Virus record (IMG/VR): IMGVR_UViG_3300036770_006786
Coordinates: 1-60,367 of that record
From: a virus
Reading direction: 5' to 3' (one strand)
Length of the DNA: 60,367 nucleotides
A program made the translations under genes and the position numbers. How positions within the stretch are numbered: the first letter of the stretch is position 1; each line of letters starts with the position of its first letter. A model generated the notes under the pieces. It worked only from the letters and a program-made list of their open reading frames with translations, searched no databases and was not told where the DNA came from. Shown piece after piece: positions 48,670-55,526 of this stretch.

Positions 48670-50333
48670 AACCCATACCAGTGTTTGTTGGATACGATCC
48701 CAGAGAAGCCATAGCCTATCATGTGTGCGCAAATTCTATCATACGCAATGCATCGGCTCCAGTAGCTATCATTCCCATAGCATTGAATCTATTCCAGGAC
48801 TATCAAGAAACACACACCGACGGTAGCAATCATTTCATCTACACCAGATTTCTTGTGCCGCATCTCATGGGTTTCAAAGGCCGAGCTATATTCATCGATG
48901 GTGATATGGTAGTGCGTGGTGATATCGTGGAACTGTATGAATCCTTACGATTAGGGATGGATGTGGCTGTGGTCAAGCACGATTACAAGACTCGGATGCC
49001 CGTGAAATATCTCGGTGCTAAAAACGAAGACTATCCTAGAAAGAACTGGAGTTCAGTGATCGTGTGGGACTGCCAGACTTTCACTAATCGCAAACTCACT
49101 CCCGAGTTTGTGCAAAGCCAGCCCGGTAGCTTCCTGCATCGCTTCTCCTGGATTCCCGATGATCGCATACAAGAATTGCCTCCGGAATGGAACTGGTTGC
49201 CGGATGAATATGATGCCAACCCTGATGCCAAATTACTGCATTACACCCTTGGCACGCCCTGCTTCCATGAATTCGTGGGTACTCCCCAGGCCGAAGAATG
49301 GCACAGAGAGCGCATGTATGTGGAATATTGCCAGCAAAGAAACTTTTTGGGTCCGGAACCCATCGCACCAAAAACAGCAGTGGAAATAAAAGATCTTTCT
49401 TTCCCTCCCAAACAAAAAGAATTTTTCCAAGAAGTCAGTCGTTGGGTAGAAGATCCCGATGGAGACTATGGCCCGGTAAAGGATCGTAAATGGTTCAATG
49501 AATGGTTCGTTGAAGCCCACGAAAATCAACTAGTAGGATTGAGCGAAATGGATGACATAAGTCAGAAACAACTAGACAAAGGCAGCGGCAATATCGATGG
49601 CATAGTGCAATCCTTCGCCCGAGGCACAGGCGGTCGTGTGGGAGTGTGGAGCAAATACGAAGAAAGCACCGCACCAGTGGCGCTGAGAAGCATAGCCAAG
49701 AAAAAAGTGATGAAACAGTGCGAAGAACAAGGTAGAGATTATTACTACATCGACACTGGATACTTTGGCAATCAAAAACACAAACTCTATCACAGAATCA
49801 CCAAGAATGCCATGCAGTGGTTGGGAGAGATCGAGGATCGTCCTGCGGACCGACTAGAACGTACTGGAGTGAGGCCCAGGAAGATGACCAAAGGCAGCAA
49901 GATCCTTCTATGTCCGCCCAGCCAGAAAGCCATGAACTACTGGGACTTGGATGTAGATAAGTGGGTCGAAGATACTGTGGCTGAGATCAAAAAGCACACA
50001 GATCGTCCCATAGAAATAAGGCTCAAGCAATCTCGTTCAGTGCGCCAACATGTAGATACCATGGAGATGGCCCTGGCCAAAGACGTGCATTGTTTGGTCA
50101 CTTTCAACAGTATCGCGGCAGTGGAAGCATTGATCTTAGGCAAGCCTGTGTTCACTATGGGGCCCAACGCCGCCCATCATCTGTCCAACACTGATCTCAG
50201 CCTGATCGATAATCCTTACAAACCCTCGCTGGAGGAAGTAGATGCTTTGTTGAGATGTCTGAGTTATCATCAGTTCACAGTGGAAGAAATGAAGTCTGGT
50301 TATGCCTGGGCAGTGATCAACGGAGACGTCTAG
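48666..50333 (+). CDS. Two-domain glycosyltransferase: GT8-like plus capsule-synthesis-type domain
   Basis: A 555-residue protein from ATG 48666. Residues 1-~230 are GT8-like: 'VFVGYDPREAIAYHVCANSI', 'FIYTRFLVPHLMGFKGRAIFIDGDMVVRGDI' with DxD at 78-80, and 'LLHYTLGTPCFHEF'. Residues ~235-390 form a charged linker region. From ~400 a second domain runs 'SKILLCPPSQKAMNYWDLDVDKW', 'RPIEIRLKQS' and 'VHCLVTFNSIAAVEALILGKPVFTMG', then 'LSLIDNPYKPSLEEV'. That resembles KpsS/KpsC-type capsule glycosyltransferases and recurs in the two genes at 50333 and 52071. The stop overlaps the next start (TAGTG). Confidence 0.75.
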   Translation: MKPIPVFVGYDPREAIAYHVCANSIIRNASAPVAIIPIALNLFQDYQETHTDGSNHFIYTRFLVPHLMGFKGRAIFIDGDMVVRGDIVELYESLRLGMDVAVVKHDYKTRMPVKYLGAKNEDYPRKNWSSVIVWDCQTFTNRKLTPEFVQSQPGSFLHRFSWIPDDRIQELPPEWNWLPDEYDANPDAKLLHYTLGTPCFHEFVGTPQAEEWHRERMYVEYCQQRNFLGPEPIAPKTAVEIKDLSFPPKQKEFFQEVSRWVEDPDGDYGPVKDRKWFNEWFVEAHENQLVGLSEMDDISQKQLDKGSGNIDGIVQSFARGTGGRVGVWSKYEESTAPVALRSIAKKKVMKQCEEQGRDYYYIDTGYFGNQKHKLYHRITKNAMQWLGEIEDRPADRLERTGVRPRKMTKGSKILLCPPSQKAMNYWDLDVDKWVEDTVAEIKKHTDRPIEIRLKQSRSVRQHVDTMEMALAKDVHCLVTFNSIAAVEALILGKPVFTMGPNAAHHLSNTDLSLIDNPYKPSLEEVDALLRCLSYHQFTVEEMKSGYAWAVINGDV

Positions 50334-51244
50334 TGAAGGTAGCAGTTTACCTGGCTGCCGTACCTCGCAAAGCCAAGAACCAATTCAAAAGAGATCTCCT
50401 GACTGAGTTCGCCCATGGATGTAAAAAATCAGGCGACGAAGTATGGGTCGTGGATGAAATGACCACGGTTGATGCAGACATCGCAGTGCTACAAGGATGG
50501 ATAGGCATGAAGCAAGCCCCACATCTTGAATTGCGAGAGCGTGTGATCCAGCAACAGCGACAAAGAGGACAACACACACTGGTCATAGACAGTAATCTGT
50601 TTGGGTTCCTGGAACCTTTGGACTTCAACAGATATCTGAGATACAGCCTCGACGGTATATTCCCTACCACGGGCTATTACTTCGACAAGGATCCAGATCC
50701 TGCTAGATGGCAATCGATCAAACGCAGTTATCAATTCGAAGAACGAGATTGGAAAACCGGCGGAAAACACATACTGATCTGCTTGCAAAGAGAAGGTGGC
50801 TGGAGCATGGATGGTCTTTGTCCCTATGATTGGCTGGCAGATATCATACCCAAGATACGTTCAGCCACTGACAGGCCCATCGTGATCAGAGGTCATCCTG
50901 GCAGCATGAAAACTGTCCCCGGAGTCAAGAAACGCTGGCCCGATATCACTATATCTGACACGGCAGACATCCGAGGAGATTTCAAACACGCCTGGGCTAC
51001 GATAACCTACAACTCAAGTCCCGGTGTGGCTAGTTTGCTATGGGGAGTACCTGCTTGGATCACGGATCCTACGCCATCTCGTAGCCAGGCCTATCCTTGG
51101 GCAGCCACCGATCTGTCAACTATTGACAATCCTCAACGACCCGACCGCTCTGGATTTTATCAACGGCTGGCGCAGTGTCATTTTTCCATGCAAGAATTGC
51201 ACGACGGATCGGCTTGGAACTTCATGCGATCAAGACTGCCCTGA
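50333..51244 (+). CDS. Capsule-synthesis-type (KpsS-like) glycosyltransferase domain protein, GTG start
   Basis: A 303-residue protein starting at GTG 50333, which overlaps the upstream TAG and follows a GGAG SD; the frame upstream is inside the previous gene. The start 'KVAVYLAAVPRKAKNQF' has the same first strand as the protein at 52071. The C-terminal half has 'HILICLQREGGWSMDG', 'RPIVIRGHPG', 'WATITYNSSPGVASLLWGVPAWI' and 'LSTIDNPQRPDRSGFYQRLAQC', the same domain as in the preceding two-domain enzyme. The 'YNSSPGVAS' loop is typical of the donor-binding side. Convergent with the next gene, overlapping 15 bases. Confidence 0.65.
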   Translation: MKVAVYLAAVPRKAKNQFKRDLLTEFAHGCKKSGDEVWVVDEMTTVDADIAVLQGWIGMKQAPHLELRERVIQQQRQRGQHTLVIDSNLFGFLEPLDFNRYLRYSLDGIFPTTGYYFDKDPDPARWQSIKRSYQFEERDWKTGGKHILICLQREGGWSMDGLCPYDWLADIIPKIRSATDRPIVIRGHPGSMKTVPGVKKRWPDITISDTADIRGDFKHAWATITYNSSPGVASLLWGVPAWITDPTPSRSQAYPWAATDLSTIDNPQRPDRSGFYQRLAQCHFSMQELHDGSAWNFMRSRLP

Positions 51245-52057
51245 CCAATACGATACGTCAGGATGGAAAGCCGCACTTTCATCGTCGCCTTTCCAAGCAC
51301 TACGACCCATTTCTTTGCGCCGGCTACCCTTGAGATGATCTATGTATCTGCCTAGCGCAGATGCGATAAATGGATGTCCTGGACCTTTGCCACTGACTTC
51401 GGGGCTGAGATTGTGGAAACGTATGCCTTGAGATTGATACTGTTTCCTAAGGACGTCAAACACAAAGCTGTCATGATATTCAGTCAGCGTAAACAATCTG
51501 TCAGTGGTATAGAGATCTTTCCAATCGGCAATAAATCGACTCAACATGCTGTGTCTACGATTGTATGCGACCCAACCGCACTCGCTGTGATATTTTTCTC
51601 TGCGACCTAGATAACAGACCATGGCAGAATCGTCGCACACTGATGCCAAGAAATCTTCTGGTATCTTCTGGAATGTTTTGCTGTCAGCATCTAACCATAT
51701 GATCCAATCCGAATCTATGTTTTCACAGGCATGGATCACCGAAAAAACTTTGTGGCTGAATCTTACGGCGTCCCATTTGAATGAGTTATCTTTGATCGGG
51801 CCAGATCCATCGGGCAAGATCTGACCATGAGCTCGAGGGTTATTGGCATGACGATGCTTGAATTCGACCAGCTCTGGACACAGATCCAATAGATTGACTA
51901 CCCTGACATTGGACTTGGTAGTGCGAGGAACACAGTTTTCAGCATACACCACCAGTTCTACAGAATCTGGCCAATGCTGTTCAAAGGTATCAATCATCCT
52001 TTGTCCATATAATTCCATGCCCGCTGGATGGAAGGTGGTAATTACTGTGTATTTCAT
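51230..52057 (-). CDS. Glycosyltransferase-like protein, paralogue of the gene at 44019
   Basis: A 275-residue protein from ATG 52057 on the minus strand. 'KYTVITTFHPAGMELYGQRMIDTFEQHW', 'VELVVYAENC', 'WDAVRFSHKVFSVIHACENIDSDWIIWLDADSKTF' (DxD), 'CGWVAYNRRHSML' and a basic C-terminus with 'GSRRKEMGRSAWKG' parallel the protein at 44019-44762. It is the only minus-strand gene in the island, with its own late-type promoter seven bases before the ATG (no SD, leaderless geometry). It is separated by 13 bases from the divergent gene at 52071. Confidence 0.72.
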   Translation of the reverse strand: MKYTVITTFHPAGMELYGQRMIDTFEQHWPDSVELVVYAENCVPRTTKSNVRVVNLLDLCPELVEFKHRHANNPRAHGQILPDGSGPIKDNSFKWDAVRFSHKVFSVIHACENIDSDWIIWLDADSKTFQKIPEDFLASVCDDSAMVCYLGRREKYHSECGWVAYNRRHSMLSRFIADWKDLYTTDRLFTLTEYHDSFVFDVLRKQYQSQGIRFHNLSPEVSGKGPGHPFIASALGRYIDHLKGSRRKEMGRSAWKGDDESAAFHPDVSYWSGQS

Positions 52058-52064
52058 TTGCGGA

Positions 52065-52072
52065 TATTTAGT
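52065..52072 (-). promoter_or_regulatory. Late-type promoter ACTAAATA (minus), leaderless geometry
   Basis: Seven bases (TCCGCAA) separate it from the ATG at 52057 on the minus strand. It overlaps the GTG start region of the divergent gene. Confidence 0.55.
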
Positions 52073-52919
52073 GATCAAGAACATAGCATATTTTCCTTCT
52101 CAGTGCGCCCGGAACGCTGGACCAGTCATGGATGCGTTTCTCGACAGTTGTCGTGCCCAGTCTATAATGCCTCAAGAAAACAGCTGGACATCAGATGCCG
52201 CGGTGATATGGAGTGTGCTATGGCATGGCCGCATGCGGGCCAATCAAGAAGTATACCAACGATATCGCGATCAAAGACGTCCAGTGATTATCATAGATGT
52301 AGGTGCGCTGTATAGAGGTACCACTTGGAAGATCGCTGTAGACAATATCAATGCTCTAGGTTATTACGGCCACCAGCAGGATCTCGACTGGGATCGTCCT
52401 AAAAAACTAGGTATCAGTCTGGGTTATACATGGCCAGGAGATCCCTCCATATTGATAGCTGCACAACATGGATCTAGTCTCCAAGTCGAGGGACTGGAAT
52501 CTATAGAATCCTGGATCCGACAACAGATACAACAGCTGAGACAGTACACCGATCGTCCAATCAAGATCCGACCACATCCTAGGTATAAGTTAGATCTTTC
52601 AAAGATAGATCAACACGTGGCGATCGAGACACCTTGCAAATTGACTGACACATATGATAGCTTCAATCTACGTTTTGATTATCAGGCCTTGATCAATTAC
52701 AATAGTGGTCCTGGCATACAAGCAGCCATTGAAGGATGTCCTGTGCTGGTAGATAAAAGTAGTTTGGCATATCCTATAAGTATCACACATAAAGAAATAG
52801 ATAGTAGGCTCCAGCGAGATCGAGATCGATGGCTGGTAGAGATCTGTCATACTGAGTATACACTGCAGGAGATAAAACAAGGGCGATGGCTAAAAAGATT
52901 GGCAGACAGACTGTGCTAA
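52071..52919 (+). CDS. Capsule-synthesis-type (KpsS-like) glycosyltransferase domain protein
   Basis: A 282-residue protein if started at GTG 52071. This start keeps the first strand 'NIAYFPSQCARNAGPVMDAFL', which aligns with 'KVAVYLAAVPRKAKNQFKRDLL' of the gene at 50333; ATG 52128 is the alternative. The C-terminal half carries 'SILIAAQHGSS', 'RPIKIRPHPR', 'YQALINYNSGPGIQAAIEGCPVLVD' and 'EYTLQEIKQGRWLKRLADRL', the third copy of this domain in the island. A longer open frame back to 51858 lies opposite the minus-strand gene and is unlikely to be coding. Overlaps the next gene by 34 bases. Confidence 0.6.
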   Translation: MIKNIAYFPSQCARNAGPVMDAFLDSCRAQSIMPQENSWTSDAAVIWSVLWHGRMRANQEVYQRYRDQRRPVIIIDVGALYRGTTWKIAVDNINALGYYGHQQDLDWDRPKKLGISLGYTWPGDPSILIAAQHGSSLQVEGLESIESWIRQQIQQLRQYTDRPIKIRPHPRYKLDLSKIDQHVAIETPCKLTDTYDSFNLRFDYQALINYNSGPGIQAAIEGCPVLVDKSSLAYPISITHKEIDSRLQRDRDRWLVEICHTEYTLQEIKQGRWLKRLADRLC

Positions 52920-53632
52920 AAAACAATGTGATAGATTGTGCTTGTCTCATCCACGACGTGCGATATTCTTGGGACTACGTAGACAAACTCTACAACAGTC
53001 TTTGCCGCAACCTCACGCCTGCTGTGCGCTTGCACGTCTATACTGAACACAATCGAGCAGTGCCCGCACACATGATACATCATGCCTTGGAAGAATGGCC
53101 TGGAGTTCGCGGACCAAAAAAATCATGGTGGTACAAGATACAGTTATTCAATCCTCAACACCATTCTGGACCCTTGCTATATTTTGACTTAGATACAGTG
53201 ATAACCGGCAACATAGATTGGATTTGGCGTTTGCCTTCTGATCGCTTCTGGGCAGTGAAAGATTTCAAGTTCCTTTTCCGTCCTGCCCGTGTGTGCGTGA
53301 ATTCCTCAGTGATGTGGTTCGATACCAGCCGCTGGAGCCATGTGTACCAGGAATTTGATCCAGCTACAGCTCGCAATCGCGCTCGGTATCACGGTGATCA
53401 AGATTACATCAATGAAAAAATACCGGCAGGGCAAGTAAGCTACTTTGATCTGGAACGTGTAAAAAGCTGGCGCTGGCAGCTCAAGGATGGTGGATACGAT
53501 TTCAAAACTCGCCGTTATAAAATACCAGAATCTGGCACAATGATCACGGACCCAGTGAGCGTATTGGTGTTTCATGGAGATCCAAAACCTCACGAAATAC
53601 AGGATCCTAATGTTTTACAGCACTGGGTCTGA
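52886..53632 (+). CDS. Glycosyltransferase-like protein (GT-A fold, DxD)
   Basis: A 248-residue protein. 'IDCACLIHDVRYSWDYVDKLYNSLCRNL', 'LHVYTEHNRAV', 'KSWWYKIQLFN' and 'GPLLYFDLDTVITGNIDWIW' (DxD) form a GT8-like core. 'VNSSVMWFDTSRWSHVYQEF' and 'YHGDQDYINE' provide acceptor-side motifs, and 'VLVFHGDPKPHEI' is the final metal-binding His region typical of such enzymes. Last gene of the sugar island. A late-type motif directly follows the stop. Confidence 0.78.
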   Translation: MAKKIGRQTVLKNNVIDCACLIHDVRYSWDYVDKLYNSLCRNLTPAVRLHVYTEHNRAVPAHMIHHALEEWPGVRGPKKSWWYKIQLFNPQHHSGPLLYFDLDTVITGNIDWIWRLPSDRFWAVKDFKFLFRPARVCVNSSVMWFDTSRWSHVYQEFDPATARNRARYHGDQDYINEKIPAGQVSYFDLERVKSWRWQLKDGGYDFKTRRYKIPESGTMITDPVSVLVFHGDPKPHEIQDPNVLQHWV

Positions 53633-53640
53633 CATAAATA
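53633..53640 (+). promoter_or_regulatory. Late-type promoter CATAAATA
   Basis: Begins at the base after the TGA of the last glycosyltransferase. The next gene starts about 115 bases downstream, the longest late leader in the window. The leader also contains a perfect hairpin, CGCTAA (53688-53693) / TTAGCG (53697-53702), and an AT-rich tract before a TGAGGAA SD. Confidence 0.55.
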
Positions 53641-53755
53641 CCACACAAAATGGATACGGCTATTTTGTAAATTTTTAGATCCGGGTGCGCTAAGTTTTAG
53701 CGATGGCCAGCCTTATGCCGTAAATCAAAATTTGATAAAATTTGAGGAATAAAAA

Positions 53756-54190
53756 ATGGCAACTAATCTTGTAATCAGATTCCGCAGAGAAGCTGAACCT
53801 ACCGCTGCAACCATACTTCTGAATGGCACGCAGATTTTCAGTGGAGTGCTGGGTGCCGGCACAACAATCGGAGAAACCTTCCAGACAGATCCTTTTCCTA
53901 CGGATCTGAATGATGGAGACACCGCATCTATGAGCATCGCTGTCACATCCGGAGTGCTGAAATGCGGTGGAGTCTATAGCGACGTGAGAGACTATCCAGA
54001 TTTCCGTGTGAGCGGTACTGAATTGATCAATGGTGCAGCTCCGGAATGGCCGGCTAGTCCAGTAGATCCTATGCCAGGCGGCACAGAAGAAAATCCAGAC
54101 TGGGATGGCTGGTTCCATGAACTAGGAGCAGGCGAAACTTTGACCTGCAACATCACAGTGGTCGGACCTGCAACACCTCCTGCGCCCTGA
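53756..54190 (+). CDS. Small beta-rich protein, possibly structural
   Basis: A 144-residue protein. The beta-rich N-terminal half 'NLVIRFRREAEPTAATILLNGTQIFSG' is followed by 'DTASMSIAVTSGVLKCGGVYSDVRDYPDF' and a Pro/Gly-rich linker. The end, 'TLTCNITVVGPATPPAP', resembles a late strand. No catalytic motif. It stands alone between a long late leader and a strong terminator, implying a well-expressed monocistronic late mRNA, perhaps for a decoration protein. The minus-strand ORF across it is a shadow. Confidence 0.55.
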   Translation: MATNLVIRFRREAEPTAATILLNGTQIFSGVLGAGTTIGETFQTDPFPTDLNDGDTASMSIAVTSGVLKCGGVYSDVRDYPDFRVSGTELINGAAPEWPASPVDPMPGGTEENPDWDGWFHELGAGETLTCNITVVGPATPPAP

Positions 54191-54203
54191 TTTGAAGTAG
54201 CAT

Positions 54204-54232
54204 AAAAACCCTGCCTTGAGCAGGGTTTTTTT
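54204..54232 (+). terminator. Intrinsic terminator
   Basis: AAAAACCCTGC (54204-54214) pairs with GCAGGGTTTTT (54220-54230) around CTTGA, followed by more T. It closes the single-gene unit before it. Confidence 0.92.
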
Positions 54233-54236
54233 ATGG

Positions 54237-54266
54237 TTGACCAATAAATCCTTTATTTGCTAAAAT
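54237..54266 (+). promoter_or_regulatory. Sigma70-type promoter TTGACC-N18-TAAAAT
   Basis: -35 TTGACC 54237-54242 and -10 TAAAAT 54261-54266, spacing 18. It begins 4 bases after the terminator. It is the first of two tandem promoters ahead of the AAA+ gene, and an ATG at 54273 has leaderless spacing to it. Confidence 0.6.
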
Positions 54267-54272
54267 ATGAGT

Positions 54273-54323
54273 ATGGATAGTAAATTGTGGCAAAAAAACA
54301 ACATCAAAAAACGGGCAAAATAG
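54273..54323 (+). CDS. Possible 16-residue leaderless micro-ORF
   Basis: ATG 54273 is six bases after the -10 of the first tandem promoter, the same spacing as in the leaderless genes at 16464 and 55527. It codes the basic peptide MDSKLWQKNNIKKRAK and stops at TAG. A CGGGC/GCCCG hairpin (54312-54327) covers its end. It could equally be a chance frame in a short regulatory RNA. There is no SD. Confidence 0.25.
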   Translation: MDSKLWQKNNIKKRAK

Positions 54324-54328
54324 CCCGG

Positions 54329-54357
54329 TTGACCACAAATTCCCATTATCGTATAAT
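54329..54357 (+). promoter_or_regulatory. Sigma70-type promoter TTGACC-N17-TATAAT
   Basis: -35 TTGACC 54329-54334, consensus -10 TATAAT 54352-54357, spacing 17, an ideal host promoter. It lies 33 bases before the AAA+ ATG, which has an AAAGGAG SD. Confidence 0.82.
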
Positions 54358-54390
54358 ATTGGTATAGCGTAAAAAAAGGAGCCTAGACAA

Positions 54391-55413
54391 ATGACGCAAG
54401 TCCAAATCTTGAATGGTACATATCGTAAGCAGAGCGTGAATGGTATTACTTTTCCGCTGGTGCGTGATTTCCAAACAGATGCCAAAGGTGGCAATGTAGT
54501 GGTAGCCAACAATGGTGTGTTTCCTGGCATGCCGGACCAGATCCGTGTGCGAGTAGATTCAATCGATGACATTGTTTTCGTAGGAGAGCGAGTGAGCAAA
54601 CCAGACAATCTAGTAGAGTTCAAGACAGCGGTCCAGACAGAGACCGACGAACAAGTGATGGATCGTATCGAACAGCGATTCAACATCCTGGACGACATGA
54701 CCAAAGCCGCTATCTCCGGTGATATCCGTGCTATGATCGTGGTTGGCCCTCCTGGAGTGGGTAAATCCTACGGTGTGGAGTATCAGCTGGAAAAGGCTGG
54801 CCTGTTTGACAACATCTCTGGCCGTAAGATCAAATACGAAGTGATCAAGGGTGCCATGACTCCTATCGGCCTGTACTGCACCTTGTATAAACATTCGGAC
54901 CCTAAGAACGTGTTGGTGTTTGACGACTGTGATTCGATCCTGCTGGATGACGTGGCGCTGAACATCCTCAAAGCCGCCCTGGACTCAGGTAAAAAACGTC
55001 GTATCCACTGGAACGCTGACAGCTCGATGTTGCGCCGTGAAGGTGTGCCCGATCAGTTCGACTTCAAAGGCTCGGTGATCTTTATCACGAACTTGAAGTT
55101 CGATCACCTCAAATCAAAGAAACTGCAAGACCATTTAGAGGCGCTCCAAAGCCGATGCCACTTCCTGGACCTCACACTGGACACCACACGCGACAAGATC
55201 CTGCGTATCCGCCAGATCTTCCGCAAAGGTGATCTGTTCCAGGACTACGATTTCACTCCTGAACAAGGTGAAGAGATCGTACAGTTCATGCAAGACAATC
55301 ATGCCAAACTCAGAGAGATCTCGTTGCGCATGGCGCTGAAATTGGCGGACCTGACCAAAGTCAGTGCCAATTGGAGAGCTCTGGCTGAGAGCACTTGCAT
55401 GCGCCACGGTTGA
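54391..55413 (+). CDS. AAA+ ATPase, unknown role
   Basis: A 340-residue protein. An N-terminal beta-rich domain (1-~85) is followed by an AAA+ core with Walker A 'GPPGVGKS' at 119-126, Walker B 'VLVFDDCD' at ~174-181, and sensor I-like 'GSVIFITNLKF'. It is not gp44 by motif, because the usual clamp-loader entry and 'SRC' finger are not evident, although 'LQSRCHFLDL' gives an arginine-finger-like region. Similar stand-alone ATPases are common in aquatic T4-like phages. It has two tandem host promoters upstream and a strong terminator after, so it is an independently controlled, probably early gene. Confidence 0.78.
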   Translation: MTQVQILNGTYRKQSVNGITFPLVRDFQTDAKGGNVVVANNGVFPGMPDQIRVRVDSIDDIVFVGERVSKPDNLVEFKTAVQTETDEQVMDRIEQRFNILDDMTKAAISGDIRAMIVVGPPGVGKSYGVEYQLEKAGLFDNISGRKIKYEVIKGAMTPIGLYCTLYKHSDPKNVLVFDDCDSILLDDVALNILKAALDSGKKRRIHWNADSSMLRREGVPDQFDFKGSVIFITNLKFDHLKSKKLQDHLEALQSRCHFLDLTLDTTRDKILRIRQIFRKGDLFQDYDFTPEQGEEIVQFMQDNHAKLREISLRMALKLADLTKVSANWRALAESTCMRHG

Positions 55414-55420
55414 AGTTTTC

Positions 55421-55457
55421 CGGATAGCCATCTATAGTCTAGCTCCTAGGCTATCCG
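55421..55457 (+). other. RNA hairpin upstream of a terminator
   Basis: CGGATAGCC (55421-55429) pairs with GGCTATCCG (55449-55457) around a 19-base loop. It lies just before the intrinsic terminator at 55461-55492 and may protect the 3' end of the AAA+ mRNA. Confidence 0.6.
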
Positions 55458-55460
55458 TTT

Positions 55461-55492
55461 AGAGGCACCCATAAAACGGTGCCTCTTTTTTT
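55461..55492 (+). terminator. Intrinsic terminator after the AAA+ gene
   Basis: AGAGGCACC (55461-55469) pairs with GGTGCCTCT (55478-55486) and runs into seven T. The last T bases form the start of the -35 of the next promoter. Confidence 0.92.
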
Positions 55493-55520
55493 GACTTTAG
55501 TAAATACAGCCTGCTATAAT
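55491..55520 (+). promoter_or_regulatory. Sigma70-type promoter TTGACT-N18-TATAAT with embedded late motif, leaderless geometry
   Basis: -35 TTGACT 55491-55496, -10 TATAAT 55515-55520, spacing 18. The ATG of uvsW at 55527 is six bases after the -10. A late-type AGTAAATA (55499-55506) lies in the spacer, so one region may serve both phases. Confidence 0.72.
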
Positions 55521-55526
55521 CAAACA

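Noticed and set aside
51858-52070. An N-terminal extension of the third KpsS-like gene
   Set aside because: It lies opposite the well-supported minus-strand glycosyltransferase, and its residues do not align with the paralogue at 50333, which begins where GTG 52071 would.
54391-55413. AAA+ protein as clamp loader gp44
   Set aside because: The typical gp44 N-terminus is missing and an unrelated beta-rich domain takes its place, so only a general AAA+ call is supported.
55479-55526. A 16-residue N-terminal extension of uvsW
   Set aside because: It would run through the terminator T-tract and the promoter -35/-10, so it cannot be on the mRNA from that promoter.
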